A DNA stretch of 64,000 bases, from contig OX638327.1 of NCBI GenBank assembly GCA_951812745.1, forward strand, positions 1,054,001 through 1,118,000, given 5' to 3'. Both the position numbers and the translations under genes were made by a program. The notes beneath the pieces are model-generated. The model searched no databases and was not told the origin of the DNA. It was given only the letters and a program-made list of their open reading frames with translations. Every line of letters begins with the position of its first letter. The stretch's first letter is position 1. Of this stretch, positions 17,514 through 26,901 are shown in pieces. This stretch comes from an uncultured Nitrospirales bacterium (GTDB lineage Bacteria > Nitrospirota > Nitrospiria > Nitrospirales > UBA8639).

Positions 17514-18672
17514 TTCGTGCGCTATCCTTTCTGGTCAACGGAATGGAGACCGCGACCGTCGTCCCCTCGCCTTTGCGGGACTCCAACGAGACTTCGCCGT
17601 TGAGCAACTTGGCCCGCTCTTTCATCCCGCGCAATCCAAAGTGATCCCACTTGTCGGGGTTCTGAAACACGGCCTGCACGTCGAACCCGTTCCCATTATC
17701 GCGAATGACGGCGGAGAGGTGATGCGGTTGAATGCTCAATTGCACAAAGACCTTCGACGCCTTGGCATGCTTGGACGAATTTTGCAGGGCTTCTTGAATG
17801 ATTCGGAACACAAAGACTTTCGTCTTGGCCGGCAAGCGTGCATCACTCCCCGTATGGGAGAAGGCGACCTGGACACGATGTTGTTTTTTATACGCATCGA
17901 GATAATTGGTCAGCGCCGACTGCAGGTCCAACTGCTCATATTGACCGGGGCGCAAGTTGAACACCACTTGTCGCGCTTCTTGAATGCCGTGTTTTAACTG
18001 GTGCTTGGTCTCACTCAGCAGGGTAAAACACTTGGTCGGTTCCGTCTGAATCAGATTCCCGCACCGTTCCATTTTAAAATTCACGCCCACCAGCGTTTGC
18101 ACCAACCCATCGTGGATTTCACAGGCGATGCGCGTCCGCTCTTCATCGACCGCGCTTTCGGCCTCCTCTTTCACGTACCGCCGGAACAAGGATTGGTACC
18201 GGCTCAGGGTTTTTTCGATTTCCGTCGTGGCTCGAATCCGCGCATCAATCAACTGCCACATAAACTTGGCGCTCGCGCCGCCGATGATCGCCACGCTCGG
18301 CTTTCGAATTTTCTGCAGCGCCCGCTCGATTTCGGGACTGCCGGTCACGTCGATGATCAGGTCCACCTCCTTCATGTTCAAAATTTCACGATAATCCTGC
18401 GTAACCGGAACCCCCAACTGCCGGGCCAGCTTGGTGCCGAGTGTTCGCGCTTTGGCTTCTCCCAAACCAACGATACGGGCCAGCGGGTCCTGCGCAAAAA
18501 TCTCCAACAACGCCCGCCCACCATGTCCACCCCCCAAAATCGCCACACGTGTGGCAGGGGTCACTCGGCGGCGCGTCGGTTTGGGCGCAGATTTGGGCTT
18601 CCGTTTGGGAAGGGAGGCTGACGCCCGTGGGGAACCGGCTCGTTGAACGGAACGGTTATTAGAGGAGGGCAT
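17497..18672 (-). CDS. NarX-type histidine kinase with N-terminal Rossmann domain
   Basis: A 391-residue kinase from the ATG at 18672; a GTG six bases earlier is also possible. After a basic leader, residues about 33-140 form a nucleotide-binding Rossmann-like domain (ATRVAILGGGHGGRALLEIF, then DLIIDVTGSPEI and VAIIGGASA). A HisKA_3 dimerisation segment follows with the phospho-acceptor His in IACEIHDGLVQT near residue 185, then an HATPase_c domain with N box (IIQEALQNSSKHA), DNGNGFDV and GLRGMKERAKLLNG. No transmembrane segment is visible, so it should be cytosolic. The fusion suggests sensing of NAD(P)(H) or another small ligand, which is inference. Transcribed between nrdR and its response regulator. 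Confidence 0.92.
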   Translation of the reverse strand: MPSSNNRSVQRAGSPRASASLPKRKPKSAPKPTRRRVTPATRVAILGGGHGGRALLEIFAQDPLARIVGLGEAKARTLGTKLARQLGVPVTQDYREILNMKEVDLIIDVTGSPEIERALQKIRKPSVAIIGGASAKFMWQLIDARIRATTEIEKTLSRYQSLFRRYVKEEAESAVDEERTRIACEIHDGLVQTLVGVNFKMERCGNLIQTEPTKCFTLLSETKHQLKHGIQEARQVVFNLRPGQYEQLDLQSALTNYLDAYKKQHRVQVAFSHTGSDARLPAKTKVFVFRIIQEALQNSSKHAKASKVFVQLSIQPHHLSAVIRDNGNGFDVQAVFQNPDKWDHFGLRGMKERAKLLNGEVSLESRKGEGTTVAVSIPLTRKDSARNGKKN

Positions 18673-18702
18673 GAGCACGCACCATCGTGGCGTCGTTGCA
18701 CA

Positions 18703-19167
18703 TCAGGTGTTTCCTCGATCCTGCGCAAGGGACTTGATCGTTTCCATAAATTGATCAATATCCTTAAACTCGCGGTACACCGAGGCGAAACGCACGTAGG
18801 CGACCTGGTCCAACGCATGAAGTTCCCGCATGACTTCCTCTCCGATCACCCTGGCCAGGATCTCCGATTCGCCCAAATCCTGCAGGCGTTTTTCAATCCG
18901 GTCCACCGAGGCTTCGAGCGCCGCGCTGCTGATCGGCCGCTTTTCACACGCTTTTTTCAGGCCAGCCATGACTTTGGTGCGGTCGAACGTTTCCCGCCGG
19001 TTGTCTTTTTTGACGATCGTGGGAAGATTTTCTTCAATCCGTTCATAAGTCGTATATCGGCGACGACATCCGAAACATTCCCTCCGGCGGCGGATGACTT
19101 CGCCTTCTCGGGCCGTACGAGAATCAATGACTTTGTCGTCGAGTTGATTGCAGAATGGACACTTCAT
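18703..19167 (-). CDS. nrdR: Transcriptional repressor NrdR
   Basis: Zinc-dependent, ATP/dATP-sensing repressor of ribonucleotide reductase genes. It is 154 residues, the family's usual length. The zinc ribbon uses Cys3, Cys6, Cys31 and Cys34 (CPFC ... CFGC), and the ATP-cone runs from about residue 49 ([26 protein letters not shown]). The stop lies 30 bases before the kinase start, so it probably heads or continues the same transcript. glyA lies upstream on the same strand, separated by a 150-base gap holding a long inverted repeat. Confidence 0.96.
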   Translation of the reverse strand: MKCPFCNQLDDKVIDSRTAREGEVIRRRRECFGCRRRYTTYERIEENLPTIVKKDNRRETFDRTKVMAGLKKACEKRPISSAALEASVDRIEKRLQDLGESEILARVIGEEVMRELHALDQVAYVRFASVYREFKDIDQFMETIKSLAQDRGNT

Positions 19168-19197
19168 GCCGGGTCTGGAACACCTCCGCGCGTTCCC

Positions 19198-19302
19198 AAA
19201 GCCTGTCCTGAGCGTAGTCGAAGGGAACGAGAGGCCGTCTCACCGCCAGAAAGACTGACGGATTCCACCTTGGTTCCTTCGCTACGCTCAGGACAGGCTT
19301 TG
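19198..19302. repeat. Long inverted repeat between glyA and nrdR
   Basis: Arms of about 30 bases: AAAGCCTGTCCTGAGCGTAG... at 19198-19228 and its near-perfect complement at 19273-19302, with a loop of about 44 bases. Transcribed from glyA towards nrdR, it would form a strong stem-loop. The motif is a dispersed-repeat type. Confidence 0.8.
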
Positions 19303-19318
19303 AAGTGAAAGAACCGGA

Positions 19319-20581
19319 TTACGAGTCCGAAAAGACCGGAAAACGGGCGCACAGCGCCTTGACTTCCTTGCGAATCCGGCTCTGGACTCGCTTGGCCGTG
19401 GGATGGTGCAACACCTCGTCCATCCACGCCACAATTTGCGACATCTCGGACACCCCCATCCCCCGCGTCGACGCGATGGGCGTCCCGATTCGAATGCCAC
19501 TCGCCACCGCCGGCGGTCGTTCGTCATACGGCACGGCATTCTTATTGACGATGATTCCCGAGGCATCGAGCGCCTCTTCGGCTTCTTTACCCGTCACCCC
19601 TCTGGAATTGAGATTCAGCAGGAACAGGTGGGTATCCGTGCCACCGGACACCACGTGATAGCCCCGCGCGGTGAACCCGTCCGCCAAGGCCCTGGCATTG
19701 TCCAGGATTCGTTGTTGATAGGCGGCAAAACCCGGGGCTAAGGCTTCCTTGAACGCCACGGCCTTGGCCGCAATCACGTGCATGAGCGGCCCGCCTTGCA
19801 GCCCGGGAAAAATGATTTTATCCACGGCTTTCGCGTGTTCTTCTTTACACATCACCATGCCGGCGCGAGGCCCGCGCAGGGTCTTGTGGGTGGTGGTGGT
19901 GACAAAATCGGCATGGGAAACCGGGCTGGGGTGCAACCCCGTCGCCACCAAACCCGAGATGTGCGCGATGTCGACCAACAGGTACGCCCCCACGGATTTC
20001 GCAATCTCCTGAAACCGGGGGAAATCTATCACTTTCGAATAGGCGCTCGCCCCGACGACAATCATGCGCGGGCGAACTTCTTCCGCCTTTTGCTGCACCG
20101 CGTCGTAATCAATCAGCTCGGTTTCTCGATCGACCCCGTAGGAGAAGGCCTGAAACAGCTTCCCCGAAAAATTGACCTTGCTGCCGTGGGTGAGATGGCC
20201 GCCCTGCGAGAGCGCCATGCCCAGGATGGTATCGCCGGGTTTCAAGACCGCAAGGTAGGCCGCCATATTGGCGGTGGAACCCGAGTGCGGCTGGACGTTG
20301 ACGTGCTCACAACCAAACAACTGCTTGGCCCGCGCAATGGCCAACTCTTCAACCGCATCCACGTATTGGCAACCGCCGTAATAGCGCCGCCGTGGATAGC
20401 CTTCCGCATATTTGTTGGTCATTAGCGACCCCTGCGCGGCCAGAACGGCGGGGCTCGCATAATTTTCCGAAGCAATCAACACCAGCTTGTCGCGCTGTCG
20501 TTTTTCTTCGGCGCGAAATGCCGCGTAGACCTCAGGATCCTCTTGTTTGACCGCTTTCAAGGTCCCGACGACGTAGCCCAT
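19319..20581 (-). CDS. glyA: Serine hydroxymethyltransferase
   Basis: PLP enzyme interconverting serine and glycine while producing 5,10-methylenetetrahydrofolate. A 420-residue protein from the ATG at 20581 (a GTG precedes it). Family signatures include [10 protein letters not shown], the N-terminal [13 protein letters not shown], the active-site [17 protein letters not shown] with the PLP lysine, and [11 protein letters not shown]. The start overlaps the rplI stop in a TGATG junction, so translation is coupled to the ribosomal-protein gene. Cytosolic one-carbon metabolism. Confidence 0.97.
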   Translation of the reverse strand: MGYVVGTLKAVKQEDPEVYAAFRAEEKRQRDKLVLIASENYASPAVLAAQGSLMTNKYAEGYPRRRYYGGCQYVDAVEELAIARAKQLFGCEHVNVQPHSGSTANMAAYLAVLKPGDTILGMALSQGGHLTHGSKVNFSGKLFQAFSYGVDRETELIDYDAVQQKAEEVRPRMIVVGASAYSKVIDFPRFQEIAKSVGAYLLVDIAHISGLVATGLHPSPVSHADFVTTTTHKTLRGPRAGMVMCKEEHAKAVDKIIFPGLQGGPLMHVIAAKAVAFKEALAPGFAAYQQRILDNARALADGFTARGYHVVSGGTDTHLFLLNLNSRGVTGKEAEEALDASGIIVNKNAVPYDERPPAVASGIRIGTPIASTRGMGVSEMSQIVAWMDEVLHHPTAKRVQSRIRKEVKALCARFPVFSDS

Positions 20582-21132
20582 CACTCGTCCTGCGACTCCG
20601 GAGCCTCTGCCGAAGGAACGGCGGCGTCGGTCGCGTCCCCGGCTTCATCAACTCGGGCCTCGACTTGGGCCTCTCCATCCTGTTTGACAAGGGACACGGA
20701 CACATTCGCGATGATGTCTCGATGCAACTTGATGCCGACGGTAAACGTGCCCAACTCTTTCAGGGGATTCGCCAATTGAATTTTTCGGCGGTCCACCTCA
20801 AATCCTTCGGCCGACAACCCGGCTTCAAGATCCTTCGTGGTGATGGACCCGAACAGCTTATCATCCTTGCCGGTCTGAACCGGAAAGGTGAGCGAGACCT
20901 CGGACAATGTTGCCGCCAGTCCCTGGATGTCCTGTTCAACCTTCTTGGCCTTATGGGCCGTCACTCGTTTGGTATGCTCCAAGGCCTTCACGTTCCGAGG
21001 ATTGGCCTCCAGGGCTTTTTGACGGGGCAGTAAGAAATTCCGTGCATACCCGTCGGCCACGTCGAGTACGTCGCCCACGTACCCCAAACTGTCGATATTT
21101 TCTTGAAGAATCACCTTCATCGCTTTTGCCAT
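20581..21132 (-). CDS. rplI: 50S ribosomal protein L9 with acidic C-terminal tail
   Basis: A 183-residue L9. The N-terminal rRNA-binding domain ([36 protein letters not shown]) is typical, followed by the connecting helix and C-domain to about residue 148. The last 35 residues are an unusual Ala/Glu/Asp-rich tail ([16 protein letters not shown]...ESQDE) not found in standard L9. GGGAGG lies just before the ATG at 21132. First gene of the rplI-glyA-nrdR-kinase-regulator chain. Confidence 0.96.
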   Translation of the reverse strand: MAKAMKVILQENIDSLGYVGDVLDVADGYARNFLLPRQKALEANPRNVKALEHTKRVTAHKAKKVEQDIQGLAATLSEVSLTFPVQTGKDDKLFGSITTKDLEAGLSAEGFEVDRRKIQLANPLKELGTFTVGIKLHRDIIANVSVSLVKQDGEAQVEARVDEAGDATDAAVPSAEAPESQDE

Positions 21133-21264
21133 GCCTCCCTTTTCTCTGTTGAAGGGAAATTATTATAAGGTCCAGTTAGACAAATATCAATTTGAAACCG
21201 ACACACGCGTCTCCGACGTTCTTCATCAGGGCGGGGAAAGCGACAGGCGGCCTCTCTCCTGGCC

Positions 21265-22842
21265 TTATCGCGCCTGCTTCTCCTTCAACGCACCATAGCC
21301 GCCACCACCTGGAGTTTCAATCCGCAAACGATCCCCCTTGCGCACGGCCAGCGTCGTTTTCCCGGGGAGCCGCTTTTCCCGGCCCTTGCGAATCAACACA
21401 TTCCGACCGGATTGTCCGGCCTCTCCCCCGGCCAACCCGAACGGTCTCGATTCCCGTCGATCGGAGACGATCGTCACGTGAGCGTCCTGCAGGAATTCGA
21501 TTTCGCGCGTGACCCCATTGCCCCCGTCATGGATTCCCGCGCCGCCCGTCCCTTCCCGCAGGACGTACCGGGCTATCCGAAACGGATACGCATACTCCAG
21601 GGCTTCGACCGGCGTATTCATCGTATTCGTCATATGGGAATGTATGCCGCTGGCTCCCGAACATGCCGCCCCGGCGCCCATGCCCCCGCCCAACGTTTCA
21701 TAATACGCAAACGGCCGTTGCTTTTCGCGGTCCCACCCCCCGATCGTAACATTATTCATGGTGCCCTGGCTCGCGGCCGGTACCCGGTCGGGGCAGGCCT
21801 GCGCCAAAGCCCCCAACAGCACGTCCACAATTCGCTGGGCCGTCTCGACGTTGCCCGCAGCCACCGCCGCGGGAAACCGGGCATTGACCACCGACCCTTC
21901 AGGCGCCCGGACGTGGATAGGCACCATGCACCCGCTGTTGCCGGGAATGTCCAGCCCCAGCAAACAGCGAAACACGTACGCGGTGGCCGAGACCGTAATC
22001 GCATAGACTGCGTTGACGCTTCCTTCACACTGGGGCGCACTCCCCTCGAAATCGACCACAACCTCTTCATCCTGGATCGTCACGGCTACGGCAATCGGGA
22101 TCGGTTTGTCGTCAAGGCCGTCATCGTCGAGTACGTCCTCGTATGGATAGGTGCCGTTCGGCAACTGCCTGATACCGTGCCTGGTCAGTTTTTCACTATA
22201 GGCCAACAATTCGGACATATTGCTCCGAACGCGCTCCACCCCGTAGCGTGACGCCAATTCCCGGAGCCGTTGCTCCCCTATCCGGTTGGCCGCCAATTGG
22301 GCCTGCAAATCGCCGGCACGTTCACGTGGGGTCCGCACGTTCGCCAGAAAGAAATCCCACAGGGCCTGGTTCGTCCTTCCGGCGTCCACGAGTTTCACGG
22401 GCGGAATAATCACCCCTTCCTGATACAATTCACGGGACAACGGCATGGAGCCCGGTGACATTCCCCCGACGTCGGCATGGTGCGCGCGGTTGGCGACAAA
22501 TCCCAGAAGCCTGCCGTGCTCGACGAAGACCGGTGAGACAACCGTGATGTCGGGCAGGTGCGTTCCACCATGAAACGGGTCATTCAGGATCGCCACGTCG
22601 CCCGGCGCGAAGCTCAGGTGCCGGCGGCAGGCTTCGACGGAGAGTGGCATGGCCCCGAGATGGACCGGGATATGCGCGGCCTGCGCCACCAGGTGTCCGG
22701 CTTCATCGAACACGGCGCAGGAAAAATCACGGCGCTCCTTGATGTTCGGGGAAAACGCCGAGCGTTGCAAAAGCACCCCCATTTCCTCGGCCACCGAACC
22801 GTACAGATGTTTAAAGACTTCCCGTTCAACGGCTTTCTGCAC
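21265..22842 (-). CDS. hyuB: Hydantoinase B/oxoprolinase family protein
   Basis: A 525-residue beta-type subunit of the 5-oxoprolinase/N-methylhydantoinase family, ATP-dependent enzymes opening cyclic amides. Family features include KERRDFSCAVFDEAGHLVAQAAHIPVHLGAMP near the N-terminus, GDVAILNDPFHGGTHLPDITVV, and ETLGGGMGAGAACSGASGIHSHMTNT in the second half. Its start lies inside the last residues of hyuA (17-base overlap), so the two are made together. The exact substrate (5-oxoproline, hydantoin, acetone-type ketones) cannot be read from sequence. Confidence 0.92.
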   Translation of the reverse strand: MQKAVEREVFKHLYGSVAEEMGVLLQRSAFSPNIKERRDFSCAVFDEAGHLVAQAAHIPVHLGAMPLSVEACRRHLSFAPGDVAILNDPFHGGTHLPDITVVSPVFVEHGRLLGFVANRAHHADVGGMSPGSMPLSRELYQEGVIIPPVKLVDAGRTNQALWDFFLANVRTPRERAGDLQAQLAANRIGEQRLRELASRYGVERVRSNMSELLAYSEKLTRHGIRQLPNGTYPYEDVLDDDGLDDKPIPIAVAVTIQDEEVVVDFEGSAPQCEGSVNAVYAITVSATAYVFRCLLGLDIPGNSGCMVPIHVRAPEGSVVNARFPAAVAAGNVETAQRIVDVLLGALAQACPDRVPAASQGTMNNVTIGGWDREKQRPFAYYETLGGGMGAGAACSGASGIHSHMTNTMNTPVEALEYAYPFRIARYVLREGTGGAGIHDGGNGVTREIEFLQDAHVTIVSDRRESRPFGLAGGEAGQSGRNVLIRKGREKRLPGKTTLAVRKGDRLRIETPGGGGYGALKEKQAR

Positions 22843-24868
22843 GAGCCTCTCCTATGGTGACCAGCACGTTTTGCCAGGCGTCAACAGTCGCATGATCGGT
22901 GTCCGACAACAGAATGGTGGTATCGTCCTGAAAAATGACCGCGGGGCCGGGAACGTGATGCCCCGGGTGTAATCGGCTGCGGTCATAGAACGGCACGCTT
23001 CGGGGCCCGGAGGCGAATACGAGGCGACGTTCATGGCACATGGCTCCGGAAGGATCGGCAGCCCCCGTTGCCCGCGTCTCGATCCGCGGGGGATCGACGT
23101 CGCCGATCGCGCGGACCCGGAGATTGACGATCTCCAGACCCGCGGCCTCGTCCTTATGCCCGTAGCGTTGGGCGTGTTGTTCATGAAAGGCCGCTTGAAA
23201 GGCAGGTGAAAAGGGTACGGTCAATTCAAAGGATTGGCCTTGATACCGGAGATCCAATTCACAATGAACGTGCCGGGCGGGAACAGGGACCTTCTGGGTC
23301 GCCAGGTCTTCCTGTGCCTGCTCCACCATGGGAACAAACCGGCGTTCCAACTCTTCCAACGGAGTTTCACCGGGATACATCACCGTTTGGACGTAATCCA
23401 GGAACACGTTTGCCGTTAGCATGCCCAAGGCGGATAACGTCGAGGCCGCCAGGGGAATCAGGACGCACCCGACGTTGAGAGATCGCGCAAGTTCGCAGGC
23501 ATGTACTCCTCCGGCTCCGCCGAACGAGAGCAGCACGTAATCCCTGGGATCATGCCCGCGCTCGACCGATATCACGCGAATCGCGCGCTCCATCTCGGCA
23601 TTGACCACCTGGAGGATACCCAGAGCCGTCTCCTCCAGGCCAACGTGAGGGCCGGCAGCGTACGGCACCAATTCTCGTGACAGCGCAGCCAGAGCTTCGT
23701 GGGTGGCCTCCGGATCCAAAGGCAATTCACCGCCCAACAGACCCGTGTCAGGCAACCGTCCCAGGAAGGCATTGGCATCCGTGACCGTCGCCGTCCGTCC
23801 GCCTCGTCCGTAGCACGCAGGCCCCGGATCGGCTCCGGCACTTTCCGGTCCGACGCGCAAGGCGCCCCCAGCATCGACTCGCGCCAGGGACCCGCCTCCG
23901 GCACCCACCGTATGAATGTCCAGCACCGGCACGCGAATGGGCATACCGGCGACTTCCGCTTCCGACGTCGTATGAATCGTCCCATTGACCACGGACACGT
24001 CCGTAGACGTGCCGCCCATATCAAATGTAATGAGCTGCGAAAACCCGGCCATGCGCGCAAGATACTCGGCGCCGATCACCCCGCCCGCGGGTCCGGACAA
24101 GATCGAACGAACTCCCTCCTGGCGTACCTGTGCCGCTTGGATTCGCCCACCGTTCGATTGCATGACGTGGAAGGAGCCGCCTGCGAACGATTGCTCGAGG
24201 GTTTCCAGATAGCGGTTGAGCACCGGGGAGACGTAGGCATTGACCACCGTGGTGGAGGCTCGCTCAAACTCCCGAAATTCCGGGATCAGTTCATGCGAGG
24301 CGGAGACAAAGAATCCCGCTTCCCGGAGGCGTTGCCCGATTTGCCGTTCATGATCGGGATTCACAAAGGAAAACAGCAAGGAGAGCGCCACGGCCTCGAC
24401 CCGTTGTTCCCGCAGGGTCTCGATGAGGGGCGACAACGATCGTTGGGCCAGGGGTTGCAACACGCGCCCGCAATGATCGAGCCGTTCCCGAACCTCCAGG
24501 CACCGGTCCGGAGGCACGAGCGCCGGCACTCCGCCGCTGAACCAATCATAGAGGTTCCGGCGGGTCTGCCGGCCGATCTGCAACACGTCCCGAAACCCTT
24601 GCGTCGTGACGAACGCGATGCGCGCGCCTTTCCGTTCGAGCAACGCGTTGGTGGCCACGGTCGAACCGTGCACGACACTATAGCCGGCAGCCGGAGACAG
24701 TCTCTTCAACCCTTCCAGCACCGCCTGTGCGGAATCCGCGGGAGTCGAGAGCACCTTGAAGGTCTTCACGCCAACGTGGTCATACACCACGAAATCGGTG
24801 AAGGTGCCGCCGATGTCAATGCCGATGGAGAGGGGGGATCGTTGGTCGTCCGGACTCATCGCGCACAC
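22826..24868 (-). CDS. hyuA: Hydantoinase A/oxoprolinase family protein
   Basis: A 680-residue alpha-type subunit with an actin-like ATPase fold. It carries IGIDIGGTFTDFVVYD near the N-terminus, the VVHGSTVATNALLERKGA and FVTTQGFRDVLQIGRQ motifs, LSGPAGGVIGA, ITFDMGGTSTDVSV and LLSFGGAGGVHA. It pairs with HyuB in the 5-oxoprolinase/hydantoinase/acetone-carboxylase superfamily. Encoded first in the two-gene unit. Substrate unassigned. Confidence 0.92.
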   Translation of the reverse strand: MCAMSPDDQRSPLSIGIDIGGTFTDFVVYDHVGVKTFKVLSTPADSAQAVLEGLKRLSPAAGYSVVHGSTVATNALLERKGARIAFVTTQGFRDVLQIGRQTRRNLYDWFSGGVPALVPPDRCLEVRERLDHCGRVLQPLAQRSLSPLIETLREQRVEAVALSLLFSFVNPDHERQIGQRLREAGFFVSASHELIPEFREFERASTTVVNAYVSPVLNRYLETLEQSFAGGSFHVMQSNGGRIQAAQVRQEGVRSILSGPAGGVIGAEYLARMAGFSQLITFDMGGTSTDVSVVNGTIHTTSEAEVAGMPIRVPVLDIHTVGAGGGSLARVDAGGALRVGPESAGADPGPACYGRGGRTATVTDANAFLGRLPDTGLLGGELPLDPEATHEALAALSRELVPYAAGPHVGLEETALGILQVVNAEMERAIRVISVERGHDPRDYVLLSFGGAGGVHACELARSLNVGCVLIPLAASTLSALGMLTANVFLDYVQTVMYPGETPLEELERRFVPMVEQAQEDLATQKVPVPARHVHCELDLRYQGQSFELTVPFSPAFQAAFHEQHAQRYGHKDEAAGLEIVNLRVRAIGDVDPPRIETRATGAADPSGAMCHERRLVFASGPRSVPFYDRSRLHPGHHVPGPAVIFQDDTTILLSDTDHATVDAWQNVLVTIGEARAESR

Positions 24869-24923
24869 AGCCTCATGAACGTTCTCCGGAAGCGCAAGAT
24901 CGAAGCGGAAACGGCGCGGCGCG

Positions 24924-26417
24924 TCAGCCTTTGACTTGTCCGCTGAGGGTCACGATTCTTGGACCGCCCGGCGCATTGTCGAAAATACGCAGCAACGCCT
25001 GGTGCATGCCGGGCGCCGTACCCGTGAAATGAATAGGCAACGCACAGAATTTACCCGTGGTCAGGGTGGCCCCGGCACAGGATTCCCGGTCAATGGAAAA
25101 GGCTCGGGACCCTTCCAACACGATATCGTCGATACTCAAAGAACCGAGACCCACGTTGGAGACGGTCAACTGCCGCGTCCGTCTGGCCGGGGTATCGACG
25201 TCCTCTGAAAACCGGATGGCGTCGGAACTCAGGCTGATGGAAGGAATGACCGCCTTCCCGCTCAACAGAATCGACACGTCATCGGAGCCACTGTTGGCCG
25301 TCACAATGTCCGGCAACCCGTCGTTGTCAAAATCTTCGATCCCCATGGCGGTGGGCACCTTACCTACGGCATAGTGCCCGGCGGGCCGGAACGACCCGTC
25401 TCCCCGTCCCAGGAGGATGGAGGTGCTATCCGAGGCACGATTGGTGGAGATCAGGTCACGATGGCCGTCACCATCCAAATCCTTGTAACCCAACGCCACG
25501 GGGCTGAATCCCACCTCCATGTTGGCGGGTTTGGTATATTGGCCGGGGCTCAACTGCAGGAGCATCTTGATGCTGTCGGTAAACAAACTGGTGACCATCA
25601 GATCGAGGTTCCCATCGGCATCCACATCCGTTTGGGTCACGGCACTCAGCGTGAACCCCGCTTGAATGTTCTTCCAGTAAGAAAAGGTTCCCTGTCCCTG
25701 GTTCCGAAACACGGACACGTAACCATTCGGCGTCCGCCAACTCGGCTGGCTCCACGTCAACGTGACGTCGGGCAACCCATCTTCGTCGAGATCCGCCAGC
25801 GAGACGCCGGTCGGGAACAAACCACGCCGGTCCTGCTCTTCGACGTGTTGGATCAACGCGAACTCGCCCTGCCCGTTGTTCAACAACACCGACCAGCTGA
25901 ATGGAGGATAATGTCCGAATCGCCCGCTGTTGACCACGACCATGTCCAAATCGTCATCCCTGTCCACGTCACCGAGCGTGAGAAACGTCGGGCCTTGCCC
26001 CGTGGGATACGGCACGGGATCGTCGAAAAACCCATTGCCCTTGCCGAACAGGACGACGACGCGGTCGGCTCCGGTCTCGGCCACGGCTAAATCCGCTTTC
26101 CCATCCAGGTTCAGATCCCCCGTCGTCAGAAACATCGGGCTCGTTCCCACGCCGAAGGAATAGCTTGACCGGAACGTGCCGTTCCCATTACCCAACAACA
26201 CCGAGACGTCGTCCGAATCACTGTTCGCCGTCGCAATATCCAGGTGCCCGTCCCCATCGAAATCGCCGACCGTGAGCCCTTCCGGATGAGCCCCGACGGG
26301 TGCCGACAAGACTGGGGTAAAGACGAGGTTCTGTGCCGGGACGGAACCGGCAGCGAGAAGCACTACCGCTCCGCAGAACGTCCATGTTTTAAACACGCGC
26401 CTGAGGCACCCGAGCAT
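24924..26417 (-). CDS. Secreted FG-GAP/VCBS repeat protein
   Basis: About 497 residues from the ATG at 26417; a GTG at 26444 would add nine residues but gives a poorer signal peptide. Residues about 5-29 (RRVFKTWTFCGAVVLLAAGSVPAQ) form a Sec signal. The body is a run of FG-GAP/VCBS blades, each with a D-x-D-G-D calcium-binding loop (GDFDGDGHLDIATAN, GDLNLDGKADLAV, GDVDRDDDLDMVVV, ADLDEDGLPDVTL, TDVDADGNLDLMV, KDLDGDGHRDLIS, EDFDNDGLPDIVTAN), probably a seven-bladed propeller. The C-terminal 100 residues resemble a choice-of-anchor/ASH beta domain (LTVSNVGLGSLSIDDI). Extracellular or periplasmic; adhesion is common for the family but not shown. Confidence 0.88.
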   Translation of the reverse strand: MLGCLRRVFKTWTFCGAVVLLAAGSVPAQNLVFTPVLSAPVGAHPEGLTVGDFDGDGHLDIATANSDSDDVSVLLGNGNGTFRSSYSFGVGTSPMFLTTGDLNLDGKADLAVAETGADRVVVLFGKGNGFFDDPVPYPTGQGPTFLTLGDVDRDDDLDMVVVNSGRFGHYPPFSWSVLLNNGQGEFALIQHVEEQDRRGLFPTGVSLADLDEDGLPDVTLTWSQPSWRTPNGYVSVFRNQGQGTFSYWKNIQAGFTLSAVTQTDVDADGNLDLMVTSLFTDSIKMLLQLSPGQYTKPANMEVGFSPVALGYKDLDGDGHRDLISTNRASDSTSILLGRGDGSFRPAGHYAVGKVPTAMGIEDFDNDGLPDIVTANSGSDDVSILLSGKAVIPSISLSSDAIRFSEDVDTPARRTRQLTVSNVGLGSLSIDDIVLEGSRAFSIDRESCAGATLTTGKFCALPIHFTGTAPGMHQALLRIFDNAPGGPRIVTLSGQVKG

Positions 26418-26440
26418 GACGTCCGCTTCAAACCTCCCGT

Positions 26441-26710
26441 TCACTCCGGCAAAGATCGCCCATCCGTTGAAAATGTTTTTTTCAAAGCAATTTCCACTTC
26501 ATCCGTGGCCGGCATTCCCCGATTGCGAACGTGCACGGACCATGAGGGATGGGCGCGCAAGGCAGCCATCACGGTCTTGAGTAGATCAGGTTTGATCCGG
26601 GTCTCCCAATCGTGCAGCCAGGCGTACTCATCGTCGTCACCGTCATAGTCTTCCGGGAACCCGGCAACGAGATTAAACCGAAAGGTAAATGTTTTTTCTT
26701 CTTCGAACAT
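26441..26710 (-). CDS. Hypothetical acidic 89-residue protein
   Basis: Begins MFEEEKTFTFRFNLVAGFPEDYDGDDDEYAWLHDWE, very rich in Asp, Glu and aromatic residues, with a basic mid-part (RAHPSWSVHVRNRGM). No signal peptide or known motif. The stop overlaps the possible GTG start of the FG-GAP gene, and the two may form an operon. I do not recognise the family. The composition and the consistent frame support a real gene. Confidence 0.6.
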   Translation of the reverse strand: MFEEEKTFTFRFNLVAGFPEDYDGDDDEYAWLHDWETRIKPDLLKTVMAALRAHPSWSVHVRNRGMPATDEVEIALKKTFSTDGRSLPE

Positions 26711-26831
26711 GTCCGGTTATCCTATGCATATTGTACTTCCGTATTGTCATCCTCGCCGTTCCTTCTGTCCTCCCCGACCTGATCGGGGAACCAGGGTCTT
26801 TGCATTTTCATTCGTTTGTGAAGAGAAAGAC

Positions 26832-26866
26832 ACTGGATTCCCGATTACTAACGTCGGGAATGACAA
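26832..26866. repeat. CTGGATTCCCG/CGGGAATGAC-type repeat
   Basis: ACTGGATTCCCG followed by ACGTCGGGAATGAC, an imperfect palindrome in the gap between the MlaA-like gene and the small acidic gene. A second member (CCCTGGATCCCCG...CGGGGATGACAG) lies at 46941. Confidence 0.65.
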
Positions 26867-26901
26867 AAGAAGGTTAGTGTCATGCCAATGACAACGAGAA
26901 G

